Assembly: GCF_000472665.1 (NCBI RefSeq)
Contig: NZ_AXAC01000013.1
Coordinates: 1 to 64,000 of the forward strand
Length of the DNA: 64,000 nucleotides
Source of the DNA: Acetobacterium malicum subsp. dehalogenans DSM 11527
GTDB taxonomy: Bacteria > Bacillota > Clostridia > Eubacteriales > Eubacteriaceae
Direction of reading: 5' to 3'
Shown here in pieces: positions 17,787 to 25,920 of this stretch. The notes under the pieces are model-generated. The model had not been told where the DNA came from, ran no database searches, and worked only from the letters and a program-made list of their open reading frames with translations. Each line of letters begins with the position of its first letter. Positions within the stretch are counted from its first letter, which is position 1. The position numbers and the translations under genes were made by a program.

Positions 17787-18497
17787 TTAAAAAGGTTTCG
17801 TCCTGTTTAACCAGCCATGAGCTGCCCAGTGATTGCGATCGGTGAGATTCCAGTCATTCTTTTTCATCATATTCTTCATCATCACAAACATGATTTTTCT
17901 AAACAAGGGCCCTGCACTGTGTTCAATATTAGCCACCGCTACGGTGGCTTTTTGGGCCAGCTGGGCCATGTCTTTTTCGATTTGACCGCGCTTTTTGTCG
18001 GATATGTCACTCCATTTCATGGCGGCCACTGCCTGCTTACTGGCAAACCGTTTTTTGACCCCCCAGAATTTCAGACTGTTCTGCATCGTTTTGGTGGTAT
18101 GGGAAAGACCCGCTCCGGCCGTGGTGGCAAAACTGATCCCTACCTTATTAAACATTTTGGGATTGGGCCGGTGGCTGAGCCACATAAAGCAGAGATGATC
18201 CAGCAGTGCTTTTAACTGACCGCTAACATCCAACCCGTAAACCGAAGAGGTCAGGATCACCAGGTCAGCCTCTTCCAGGGCGGCTACAATGGGCTGGATC
18301 TGATCGGCATGGGGACAGGTGTCTTCACCCTTGAGAAAGCAGGAAAAACAGCCACTGCAAAAATTAGACATGTCTTTGGGCAGATAAAACTCCCTGACTT
18401 GAGTTTCTTCCAACTGCGAAATCTTTTCTAGTAGCAAATCCTTACAATGCCAGGTGCTGCCATGGCGCATGGTTCCATTGATTACTGTTATCTTCAT
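17787..18497 (-). CDS. Flavodoxin-fold NAD(P)H-dependent oxidoreductase
   Basis: A 236-residue protein of the NADPH-dependent FMN reductase / iron-sulfur flavoprotein superfamily. The FMN phosphate loop is NGTMRHGSTWH near the N-terminus. A cysteine cluster CSGCFSCFLKGEDTC (about 47-61) could be redox-active or bind a cluster, and SSVYGLDVSGQLK fits the flavin site. The C-terminal 50 residues are basic and lack cysteine. Single gene with GAGAGGGA as ribosome binding site, convergent to the preceding pair. Partner and substrate are unknown. Confidence 0.75.
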   Translation of the reverse strand: MKITVINGTMRHGSTWHCKDLLLEKISQLEETQVREFYLPKDMSNFCSGCFSCFLKGEDTCPHADQIQPIVAALEEADLVILTSSVYGLDVSGQLKALLDHLCFMWLSHRPNPKMFNKVGISFATTAGAGLSHTTKTMQNSLKFWGVKKRFASKQAVAAMKWSDISDKKRGQIEKDMAQLAQKATVAVANIEHSAGPLFRKIMFVMMKNMMKKNDWNLTDRNHWAAHGWLNRTKPF

Positions 18498-18607
18498 TTT
18501 TCCATCCCTCTCTCAAAATAACCCCTAGTTTACCTCATTATAGCGAAGGACCGTTAATTTTTCAACGCTTATCCATTAATATTAAATTTATATAAGCCCT
18601 CCACATC

Positions 18608-18624
18608 TTTATACAAACTTTATA
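18608..18624 (+). promoter_or_regulatory. KdpE-like direct repeat upstream of the trk operon
   Basis: TTTATACAAACTTTATA consists of two TTTATA hexamers separated by five bases, close to the E. coli KdpE site TTTATA-N5-TTTACA. A possible -10 (TATGAT) follows at 18630. It suggests that KdpE could also control trk; AT-rich context makes this tentative. Confidence 0.35.
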
Positions 18625-18710
18625 GGATCTATGATAATTTTTTAGTAGGGTAAATAATACCAAAATTATTTCGTTTATCCATCATCTCAGCTTCATATTA
18701 GGAGAAAACT

Positions 18711-19364
18711 ATGTATATCATTATTATTGGCTGCGGCAAGCTAGGCAGCACCTTGGCCAAAGAGTTATCCATCACCGGATACGACGTTTCGGTCATCGAC
18801 CACGACAGCGAAAAACTGAATGTTCTGGGGAGCGGTTTTAATGGTTCCAAATTTAGAGGCATTGAATATGATAGTGATCGCTTGCTGGAAGCTGGCATCA
18901 AACAAGCTGATTTTGTTCTAGCGGTAACTGCTGATGATAACATTAACATTACCGTGTCCCTGATCGCCAAAAAAATCTACCATGTACCCCGCATCATTGC
19001 CCGGGTCGGGGATCCCAGCCGAAAACATATATATGACATGCTGGATATCGAAACCATTTGTCCCACCCAGCTGGGGGTGGAGATCCTTAAACGGAAGATC
19101 TCTGAAAAAAATGTGGAAGTGCTGGCGGTTATTCAACCGGACATTGAAATTATTGAACTGACTGTAAAAAAGCACAAACCTTGTACAGTAAAAAGTATCG
19201 AAGAAAAATATAATTGTATCCTGTCCGGGTTAATGGTGGCCGATCGCTTTGTTTTTCCTGAAAAAGATGCGCTGGTTCCCTATGGTGCGAAAATTATCTG
19301 TACCATCCTCAAGAAAGATAAAGAAAAAATCATTACCTCATTGGCTAAGGAGATATCACGATGA
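18711..19364 (+). CDS. trkA: TrkA-type potassium channel regulatory subunit, first of pair
   Basis: A 217-residue protein with an N-terminal Rossmann RCK domain (GCGKLGS near residue 7, acidic VIDHD about 27-31) and a C-terminal RCK_C domain. It binds NAD(H) or nucleotides at the cytoplasmic face of TrkH and gates potassium flow. TTAGGAG lies seven bases before the ATG. Its stop overlaps the next start by four bases. Two half-size subunits replace the single tandem TrkA of E. coli. Confidence 0.9.
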   Translation: MYIIIIGCGKLGSTLAKELSITGYDVSVIDHDSEKLNVLGSGFNGSKFRGIEYDSDRLLEAGIKQADFVLAVTADDNINITVSLIAKKIYHVPRIIARVGDPSRKHIYDMLDIETICPTQLGVEILKRKISEKNVEVLAVIQPDIEIIELTVKKHKPCTVKSIEEKYNCILSGLMVADRFVFPEKDALVPYGAKIICTILKKDKEKIITSLAKEISR

Positions 19365-20011
19365 AATCAATCATTATCGGGGGCGGAAAGGTCGGCTATT
19401 ATCTGGTCCAGACCCTTAAAAAAAGAGGCTATCACGTCGTCTTAATTGAAAGAAACGGTGCAATTTGTCAAAAAATCGCTGAAGACATTGACATTGAAAT
19501 AATTTGCGGCGACGGTACCGATCTGGAAGTTTTAAAAGACGCCGGCATCCAGGAAGCCGAAATCATTGCCGCCGTCACCGGAACCGATGAAGAAAATTTG
19601 GTGATCTGCGAGATTGCCAAGGTCAGTTTTAACATTAATAAAACCATCGCCCGGATTAATAATCCCAAGAACATTGCCATGTTCAAGGCTCTGGGGGTGG
19701 ATAAGACGGTTTGCAGCACCGAGGTGATTGCCAATCTTATCGAATATGAATTTGACAAAGATAATTTTAAACTGATCCACACCTTTGAGCGCGGCGCTAT
19801 GATTCTCGTCGAAATCATCATCCATGCCGATGACCGCTGGTCCAATCAATTTATCCAGGACATGGATTTGCCGGCCGAATGCGTCATCACTTCGATCCTC
19901 CGGGATGAACAGGTCATTTATCCCCGCGGCGATACGCGGTTTCTGGAAAATGACAAAGTGTTGGTGATTACCAATAAGGCGGCTTTAGCAAAATTAAAAA
20001 AAATTCGATAA
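19361..20011 (+). CDS. trkA: TrkA-type potassium channel regulatory subunit, second of pair
   Basis: A 216-residue RCK protein with GGGKVGYYL at the N-terminus, the acidic strand end LIERNG, and GDGTDLEVLKDAGI, followed by an RCK_C domain. It overlaps the preceding subunit by four bases, and both probably form a hetero-octamer or two rings under TrkH. The sequence is more like canonical TrkA than the first subunit. Confidence 0.9.
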   Translation: MKSIIIGGGKVGYYLVQTLKKRGYHVVLIERNGAICQKIAEDIDIEIICGDGTDLEVLKDAGIQEAEIIAAVTGTDEENLVICEIAKVSFNINKTIARINNPKNIAMFKALGVDKTVCSTEVIANLIEYEFDKDNFKLIHTFERGAMILVEIIIHADDRWSNQFIQDMDLPAECVITSILRDEQVIYPRGDTRFLENDKVLVITNKAALAKLKKIR

Positions 20012-20026
20012 CGGGAAGGAAATCAA

Positions 20027-20128
20027 ATGGAATCACGAAAAAATGAACTGCTGGGGCTGATGATTGAACTGCTGTCGGTATCGGCCTATGTACTGCTGTT
20101 TTTTATTCTAACCCTTGTGATGATTTAG
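20027..20128 (+). CDS. 33-residue membrane peptide between trkA and trkH
   Basis: ATG at 20027 with GGAAGG six bases upstream opens a 33-codon frame ending in TAG at 20126-20128. The peptide begins MESRKNELLGLM and continues as one hydrophobic helix (IELLSVSAYVLLFFIL, TLVMI). It fills the gap between trkA and trkH with seven bases to spare. Size and design resemble KdpF, the small stabilising subunit of the Kdp complex, so a similar role for TrkH is a reasonable guess. No homologue is known to me. Confidence 0.65.
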   Translation: MESRKNELLGLMIELLSVSAYVLLFFILTLVMI

Positions 20129-20135
20129 AATTGCC

Positions 20136-21662
20136 ATGAATACTTTTAACGGACGCTTTTACAGTATCTTAATCATCAGTTACTATACCGGTTTTGTTGT
20201 TCTGGGCATCGCCCTGTTGATGGTTCTCCCCATTTTGACAGCAGTGGGTCTTCAGGAATGGAATCCTTTTTGGGATTTTATCATCACCATGGCGATTTCG
20301 GTTATTCTGGGACTGCTCCTGATTATAATCGGAAAACAGACCCGCCACAACAAAAGCTTTGTCCAGTGGAAACACGGTTTTGTGGTGGCATCACTTTCCT
20401 GGATTATTTTGATGTTTTTGTGTGCTATTCCCTATTTGCTCAGTGGCCATGTCAATTCAATTCTGGATGCCTGTTTTGATGTCATGAGCGGCTTTACTAC
20501 CACGGGCATGGTTTTGACCCAGGATCTGGATCATATCTCGCTCAGTTTAAATCTATGGCGTCATATGCTCACCTTTATTGGCGGTCAGGGGATGATTGTC
20601 CTGGCGTTGACATTCTTATTAAAAGAAACCGGCGGTGCCTACATCTTTTATGTCGGGGAAGCCAAAGATATCGACCTGGTTCCCAATGTCAAGGGAACGG
20701 CTCGGATCATCTGGAAAATCAGCATGGTTTATCTGTTGATCGGAACGGCAGCCTTGTGGATTGACGGCATGACCATCGGACTGAACCCCCTCTCGGCATT
20801 TTTTAATGGCCTGTTTATTTTTGCATCATCCTGGAGCACCGGCGGTTTTGCCCCCTATACCCAGAACATGATGTATTACCATAGCTTTTCTTATGAAAAC
20901 CTGACGATCATCTTTTTTATTCTGGGTTCATTGAATTTTGGCCTGCATTATGCGATTCTTTCCGGGAATAAAAAAGAATTGCTCAAAAACATCGAAACCC
21001 AGAGCTTTTTTATCACCTCCTTTCTGGCCAGCGTTCTGGCCGTCATGTGGCTGGCTCGAACCGGCGTCTATCATGATGCCATCGCGATGTTTCGACGGGT
21101 TGTTTACAATGTCTTGTCCGCCCATACCACCACCGGATTTGGTTCGGTTTATGCCCGCCAATTCGCCCTGGAATGGGGTGACTTCGGGATCCTGATTCTC
21201 GTCATTGTAATGTTGATTGGCGGCTCGGCCTGTTCCACCGCCGGCGGCTTTAAGGGACTGCGGATCGGCATCATCTTTAACAGCATCCTTGCTGATGTAA
21301 AACGCTTGTTGGCTTCAGAACGCAATGTCAAAGTCTTTCGTTTTCACCACATCAAGGATCAGATTCTGGCGGATGGCCTGGTCAAGGCATCGGCCCTGAT
21401 CATCATTTGTTATCTGATCACCTTTGCCATCGGAACGCTGATCGGCACCTTTTATGGCTACCCACTGGCCAGCGCCGCCTTTGAAGCGGCCTCGATTACC
21501 GGCAATGTGGGATTATCCATCGGCATCACCGTCCCGGGTATGCCAGCAGTGATGAAAATCTACTATATTATTGCCATGTATCTGGGTCGACTGGAGTTTC
21601 TTTCCGTTTTCGCCCTCATCGGCTTCATCATCGGAGGCATAAAAAAATGTTGGACAAAATAA
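20136..21662 (+). CDS. trkH: TrkH potassium transporter membrane subunit
   Basis: A 508-residue polytopic protein of the TrkH/KtrB superfamily with four pore repeats. The four filter segments are SGFTTTGMV, SSWSTGGFAP, SAHTTTGFGS and ASITGNVGLS. It carries K+ (possibly with Na+ or H+) across the membrane under TrkA control. No strong Shine-Dalgarno precedes the ATG, so it is probably coupled to the small peptide upstream. Its end overlaps the next gene by 16 bases. Confidence 0.94.
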   Translation: MNTFNGRFYSILIISYYTGFVVLGIALLMVLPILTAVGLQEWNPFWDFIITMAISVILGLLLIIIGKQTRHNKSFVQWKHGFVVASLSWIILMFLCAIPYLLSGHVNSILDACFDVMSGFTTTGMVLTQDLDHISLSLNLWRHMLTFIGGQGMIVLALTFLLKETGGAYIFYVGEAKDIDLVPNVKGTARIIWKISMVYLLIGTAALWIDGMTIGLNPLSAFFNGLFIFASSWSTGGFAPYTQNMMYYHSFSYENLTIIFFILGSLNFGLHYAILSGNKKELLKNIETQSFFITSFLASVLAVMWLARTGVYHDAIAMFRRVVYNVLSAHTTTGFGSVYARQFALEWGDFGILILVIVMLIGGSACSTAGGFKGLRIGIIFNSILADVKRLLASERNVKVFRFHHIKDQILADGLVKASALIIICYLITFAIGTLIGTFYGYPLASAAFEAASITGNVGLSIGITVPGMPAVMKIYYIIAMYLGRLEFLSVFALIGFIIGGIKKCWTK

Positions 21663-22150
21663 TAAAAGCTCTTTTGCTTACGGTGAGCCTGCTTTTCTGC
21701 CTGAATGGAAGCGTATTGGCCGCTGATGTAGTCGACCTGAATCAGCTGGTGGAAAATGCTGAAATAATGGACGGTCAAACCGTCACCGTCAGCGGCGAAG
21801 CCATTGGTGAAGCGATGGAACGGGGCGACCACGCCTGGGTCAATATCAATGACGGTACCAATGCCATGGGTATCTGGATGCCGCTTGACGATATCCAGAG
21901 CATTAAGGTATTTGGTGATTACAAGCATCTTGGCGACCAGCTTCAGGTCACCGGGGTGTTTAACCAGGCCTGTGTTGAACATGGCGGCGATGTCGATGTT
22001 CACAGCGACTCGATCACGGTGGTAGCGGCCGGTTATGCCACCGCCGAATCGGTTCCAGCGCTAAAGATCGTCATTGGTCTCGTGCTGGTGTGTCTGGCTT
22101 CAGTGCTTGGTTTGATCTACCTCAAAGTTATAAAAAAAAGTGATGGCTAA
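21647..22150 (+). CDS. Membrane-anchored OB-fold protein coupled to trkH
   Basis: A 167-residue protein with a signal-like N-terminal helix (about 5-25, ending VLA-AD), an OB-fold-like beta domain (about 30-125, with VTVSGEAIGEA and WVNINDGTNAMGIW) and a C-terminal membrane helix (about 138-160) with a lysine-rich tail. The globular part therefore faces outside. The start lies 16 bases inside trkH. OB-like domains of this sort occur in putative nucleic-acid- or ligand-binding exported proteins; the role beside a potassium channel is unknown. Confidence 0.75.
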   Translation: MLDKIIKALLLTVSLLFCLNGSVLAADVVDLNQLVENAEIMDGQTVTVSGEAIGEAMERGDHAWVNINDGTNAMGIWMPLDDIQSIKVFGDYKHLGDQLQVTGVFNQACVEHGGDVDVHSDSITVVAAGYATAESVPALKIVIGLVLVCLASVLGLIYLKVIKKSDG

Positions 22151-22160
22151 GCCATCACTT
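22139..22160 (+). terminator. trk operon hairpin, first copy
   Basis: Arms AGTGATGGCT and AGCCATCACTT overlap the last codons of the OB-fold gene. The T-run expected after it is missing: only TT and then CAGACTG precede repeat copy 2. The same hairpin occurs again at 22304, with a T-run. Confidence 0.65.
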
Positions 22161-22170
22161 CAGACTGTCA

Positions 22171-22304
22171 AAAAAGATAACCCAGTACCGACAATTGTTA
22201 CATCATGTTGTACGCATCGGAGCGGACACGGCAAAGCCTGTCCGATTCCGCGGCGAACAACAGATTAACAATTGGTCGGTACGGTAGTTTGTCGACAACC
22301 TCAA
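22171..22304. repeat. Dispersed palindromic repeat, copy 2
   Basis: It is 131/134 identical to bases 1..134. Terminal arms at 22185-22200 and 22265-22282 are complementary apart from a one-base bulge, and the inner part GGACACGGCAAAGCCTGTCC folds separately. It lies between two near-identical copies of the trk terminator hairpin, as if it had been inserted there. There is no coding capacity. Confidence 0.88.
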
Positions 22305-22329
22305 GTGATAGCTAAGCCATCACTTTTTT
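22304..22329 (+). terminator. trk operon hairpin, second copy with T-run
   Basis: AGTGATAGCT and AGCCATCACT arms followed by six T. It matches the hairpin at 22139-22160 with one base change and works in the direction of the trk operon; the convergent thioesterase gene ends at 22349. Confidence 0.8.
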
Positions 22330-22348
22330 CATTATTCTTCAGGACATT

Positions 22349-22738
22349 TTAATTTTTGATAAACCCGGTGGCATTGAATTTGGCAATCAGCACCTCATTG
22401 TCCTCATCAAAAATATCCACGTTATAGTTACCAAGACTTCGGCTTGACGAGGTTTCGGTGGCTTTGGCCAACAGATATTTCCCCTTGGCCGGTTTGAAAT
22501 AGTTGATGTTGGCATTAATGCCGACACTAACTTTTCCGCCAGCATTGGCTGCGGCTGCAAAAGCAAAATCCGCCAGGGTGAAAATAGCCCCTCCCTGAAC
22601 AATGCCCAATCCATTCAAATGTTCTTCTTTAATTTTCATTCTAACCTCGGCATAACCGATATCAACCGTTATCAACTCCAAGCCAAGTAATTTGGCAAAT
22701 TGATCATTTTTAACTGTTTTTATCATTTCTGTATTCAT
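22349..22738 (-). CDS. PaaI-family hotdog-fold thioesterase
   Basis: A 129-residue protein of the hotdog-fold acyl-CoA thioesterase family (PaaI/YdiI type). It has the signature HLNGLGIVQGGAIFTLADFAFAAA split over the active-site helix (about 42-65), with Asn and Asp in family positions, and the later strand INYFKPAKGKYL. Members hydrolyse acyl- or aryl-CoA thioesters; the substrate here is unknown. It lies 26 bases after the methyltransferase gene and is probably co-transcribed with it. Confidence 0.88.
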   Translation of the reverse strand: MNTEMIKTVKNDQFAKLLGLELITVDIGYAEVRMKIKEEHLNGLGIVQGGAIFTLADFAFAAAANAGGKVSVGINANINYFKPAKGKYLLAKATETSSSRSLGNYNVDIFDEDNEVLIAKFNATGFIKN

Positions 22739-22764
22739 TTGATCTGCCTTTCCGAAGGTGTTAA

Positions 22765-23337
22765 TTATTTTTTAGAGAAAACGAGACCGTAGAAATTTTC
22801 AGTAAAGGTCATTGTCTCCTGACATTCAAAATCAATTTCCTTTAACATCGCAGTTAGCTCGTTGCTGCTAATCCGATGATCAACAGGTGGTCCCATTTCG
22901 GTTTCCCCTTTTTCCCAATCAATAATGGCCAGCTTGCCTCCGGGTTTGATAATCCGGCTGCTTTCTTCCAGAAATTGATTTTTATCAACAATTTCATGGA
23001 TCACATTAACCATCAAACCAAAACTGACGGACTCATCCGGAATCATCAGATCCAGTTCTTCGGTTTTTACTATTTTTATATTATTTAAACCCGCTGCTTT
23101 GCTGCGAAGTTCAACCTCCGCCAGCATTTCCGGCGAGGTATCCAGCGCATAGGCGCTGTTGTTGCCGATTAACTTAGCAGCCGGAATCGTAAAATAGCCA
23201 ATACCGCTGCCGATATCGGCAAACACATCGTCCGGCTTCAATCCCAGTTTTTCCAGGGTCTCGACCGGTGGCAGGTTTTCCCTGCGCCACTCATTATCCA
23301 GTTTCTTTTTATTATTAGGGTTAAACTTATGTGCCAT
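22765..23337 (-). CDS. Class I SAM-dependent methyltransferase
   Basis: A 190-residue Rossmann-fold methyltransferase with motif I VFADIGSGIGYFT (about 38-50), acidic motif II ALDTSPEM and motif post-I GGKLAIIDWEKGE. It resembles UbiE/Methyltransf_25 members that follow small substrates or metals. Substrate cannot be assigned. It is upstream of the thioesterase on the same strand. Confidence 0.85.
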   Translation of the reverse strand: MAHKFNPNNKKKLDNEWRRENLPPVETLEKLGLKPDDVFADIGSGIGYFTIPAAKLIGNNSAYALDTSPEMLAEVELRSKAAGLNNIKIVKTEELDLMIPDESVSFGLMVNVIHEIVDKNQFLEESSRIIKPGGKLAIIDWEKGETEMGPPVDHRISSNELTAMLKEIDFECQETMTFTENFYGLVFSKK

Positions 23338-23430
23338 ATGTTTCTCCTGTTCGCTGTATTTCCGCTTTTGAATATTTCTAATTTAAACTATTATATCATA
23401 AAGGCAACCTGGATTAACCGCTATTTTTAT

Positions 23431-23463
23431 AAAAACCGGTATCTGTTAAGATAACCGGTTTTT
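23431..23463 (-). terminator. Polyamine operon terminator
   Basis: AAAAACCGGTATCT and AGAT-ACCGGTTTTT form a long stem with a four-base loop over the stop codon of the last polyamine gene. On the minus strand it ends in TTTTT. Confidence 0.8.
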
Positions 23464-24591
23464 AAAATCTTCATATCCAAATTGTTTGACCATCTGAATC
23501 GTTTTTTCCTGGCTGAAGATGGCAATGGCGGGGAGATTCATGCCATTAAAGGTGTTGGTTTTAACCATCGAATAAATGGCCATGTCGCAGAACACCAGGC
23601 GGTCGCCAATTTTTAGCGGCTCATCAAAGACGTAGTCGCCGATAATATCCCCGGCCAGACAGGTCGGCCCACCCAGCCGATAGGCAAAGGGTTTTTCACC
23701 CGGTAAGGCGGCTCCGATAATATTGGGCCGATAGGGCATTTCCAGTACATCCGGCATATGACAGGCAGCGGATGTATCGAGGATGGCATTGTGAATGCCA
23801 TTATCGACGATATCCAGCACCGTCGCCACCAGAAAACCGGTGTTGAGGGCTACGGCTTCGCCGGGTTCAAGATAGACCTTTAGCCCGTAGCTGTCCTGAA
23901 TCCGCTTGATGCAGGTAATCAGTTTTTCGATATCGTAATCATCCCGGGTGATATGGTGGCCACCCCCGAAGTTGAGCCATTTCAGCTGCGGCAGAAATTC
24001 GCCAAAATTTTCTTCCACTGCTTTCAGAGTTTCCTCCAAAGCATCGGCATTTTGCTCGCAGAGGGTATGAAAATGCAGCCCACTGATGCCTTCCAGCAAT
24101 TCTGGTTGGAACTGAGCCCGGGTGACCCCCATCCTTGACCCTGGTGAACAGGGATCATAGATGGCGTGATCCTGGGTGGAACATTCCGGATTAATCCGGA
24201 TCCCGCATTCCCGGCCGGCGGCAATCGCTTTTGCCCCAAATTTCTGCCACTGATTGAAGGAGTTAAAAACGATATGGTCGCAGAGCCCGACGATTTCGTC
24301 AAACTCATCATCGCGATAGGCGGTGGCAAACACATGGGTTTCGCCACCCATTTCCTCATGACCCAGCCGCGCTTCAAAGAGCCCACTGGCCGTGGTGCCG
24401 GCCAGATAGCGACCGATCAGGGGGTAAAGCGAGAACATCGAAAAAGCCTTTTGGGCCAGCAGAATCCGACACCCGGTGGCTTGCTGGACCCGGTCCAGAA
24501 TTTTTAAGTTTTTAATCAGCAGGCTTTCATCGACCAGAAAACAGGGCGTCGGCAATTCCTTGAAAGCGTCCGTTAATTCCATTTCCGCCAT
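23446..24591 (-). CDS. nspC: Carboxynorspermidine/carboxyspermidine decarboxylase
   Basis: A 381-residue PLP enzyme of the alanine-racemase-fold decarboxylase family. It decarboxylates carboxyspermidine to spermidine (or carboxynorspermidine to norspermidine). Visible features: PLP lysine in LLAQKAFSMF (about 45-54), GLHFHTLCEQNADALEE, the glycine-rich LNFGGGHHITRDD, and the C-terminal half GPTCLAGD with the cysteine contributed to the partner active site. It follows the synthase gene by two bases. With it, the operon contains a complete aspartate-semialdehyde route to spermidine. Confidence 0.9.
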   Translation of the reverse strand: MAEMELTDAFKELPTPCFLVDESLLIKNLKILDRVQQATGCRILLAQKAFSMFSLYPLIGRYLAGTTASGLFEARLGHEEMGGETHVFATAYRDDEFDEIVGLCDHIVFNSFNQWQKFGAKAIAAGRECGIRINPECSTQDHAIYDPCSPGSRMGVTRAQFQPELLEGISGLHFHTLCEQNADALEETLKAVEENFGEFLPQLKWLNFGGGHHITRDDYDIEKLITCIKRIQDSYGLKVYLEPGEAVALNTGFLVATVLDIVDNGIHNAILDTSAACHMPDVLEMPYRPNIIGAALPGEKPFAYRLGGPTCLAGDIIGDYVFDEPLKIGDRLVFCDMAIYSMVKTNTFNGMNLPAIAIFSQEKTIQMVKQFGYEDFKNRLS

Positions 24592-24593
24592 GC

Positions 24594-25793
24594 TTAATCA
24601 ACCAGCTCCGGCTCAAAACTTTCCTGCCAGGGCAGTCCCCATTTGTTCAGGGCTTCCATAAAGGGATCGGGATCAAACTCTTCGATATTGTAAACCCCGG
24701 GTTTTTGCCACTGGCCGGTCATTACCAGCATCGCGCCGATCATCGCCGGTACCCCGGTGGTATAGGAGATCGCCTGAGAACCAACTTCTTTGTAGCATTC
24801 TTCGTGATCACAGACATTATAGAGGTAGTAGGTTTTATCCTGGCCATCTTTTTTGCCCTGGAAAATACAACCGATATTGGTTTTTCCTTTGGTGCGGGGG
24901 CCGAGGGTTGAAGGATCTGGTAAGACGGCAGCTAAAAACTGCAGCGGCACAATCATTTTGCCCTCATATTCAATCGGTTCAATCGAGGTCATGCCGACGT
25001 TTTCCAGACATTTCAGGTGGGTCAGATAGCTTTGTCCAAAGGTCATAAAGAAGCGAATCCGTTTAATGCCTTTGATATTTTGACCCAGCGATTCCAGTTC
25101 TTCATGATGGAGCAGATACATATCTTTGGGGCCAATTTCCGGGAAATTATAAACCCGCTTGATTTCCATCGGCTCAGTTTCAATCCACTGACCGTCTTCC
25201 CAATAGCTGCCGTTGGCGGTAACTTCGCGAATATTAATTTCCGGATTGAAGTTGGTGGCAAAGGGATAGCCATGATCGCCGGCGTTGGCATCGAGAATAT
25301 CGATATAATTGATCTCATCAAACTGATGCTTCATCGCATAGGCTGAAAAAACACCGGTCACACCGGGGTCAAAGCCACTGCCCAGCAGCGCTGTAATCCC
25401 GGCTTTTTCAAACCGTTCGCGGTATTCCCACTGCCATTTATATTCAAATTTGGCGGTATCTTCCGGCTCGTAATTGGCAGTATCGACGTAATGGGTTTTG
25501 GTGGCCAGACAGGCGTCCATAATGGTCAGATCCTGATAAGGCAGGGCCAGGTTCAAGACCACATCCGGCTTGACTTCTTCAATCAGCGCAATCAGCTCAT
25601 CGACATTGTCGGCATTGACCTGGGCGGTAGTGATTTTGGTCGCCCCGCCATCCAATTTTGCTTTTAAGGCATCGCACTTGCTTTTGGTTCGGCTGGCAAT
25701 GCAGATTTCGGTAAACACGTCGCTGTTTTGACAGCATTTATGAATGGCCACACTGGCAACACCGCCGCAACCGATAATTAATGCTTTTCCCAT
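24594..25793 (-). CDS. Carboxynorspermidine/carboxyspermidine synthase
   Basis: A 399-residue saccharopine-dehydrogenase-family enzyme that condenses putrescine (or diaminopropane) with aspartate semialdehyde and reduces the imine with NADPH. It has the Rossmann start ALIIGCGGVASVAIHKC, and GSGFDPGVTGVFSAYA about residue 138, typical of this family. GGAGGA lies seven bases upstream. A 127-base gap with a repeat fragment separates it from the agmatinase gene upstream. Confidence 0.9.
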   Translation of the reverse strand: MGKALIIGCGGVASVAIHKCCQNSDVFTEICIASRTKSKCDALKAKLDGGATKITTAQVNADNVDELIALIEEVKPDVVLNLALPYQDLTIMDACLATKTHYVDTANYEPEDTAKFEYKWQWEYRERFEKAGITALLGSGFDPGVTGVFSAYAMKHQFDEINYIDILDANAGDHGYPFATNFNPEINIREVTANGSYWEDGQWIETEPMEIKRVYNFPEIGPKDMYLLHHEELESLGQNIKGIKRIRFFMTFGQSYLTHLKCLENVGMTSIEPIEYEGKMIVPLQFLAAVLPDPSTLGPRTKGKTNIGCIFQGKKDGQDKTYYLYNVCDHEECYKEVGSQAISYTTGVPAMIGAMLVMTGQWQKPGVYNIEEFDPDPFMEALNKWGLPWQESFEPELVD

Positions 25794-25842
25794 AATTTGT
25801 TCCTCCTTAATATTTTCTCTAATACTTTAGGTTATCTCTCAA

Positions 25843-25868
25843 CTACCGTACCGATCAATTGTTAATCT
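25843..25868 (-). repeat. Truncated copy of the palindromic repeat
   Basis: 26 bases match the reverse complement of the right arm of the repeat (22263..22288) with a single mismatch; further on the similarity decays. It lies inside the polyamine operon, between the agmatinase and synthase genes, and is the only sequence of note in that 127-base gap. Confidence 0.65.
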
Positions 25869-25920
25869 ATTGTCGTTACGACGTTTTGATTCTATTGTCA
25901 TTTGTAAATTTCTTACTCGT

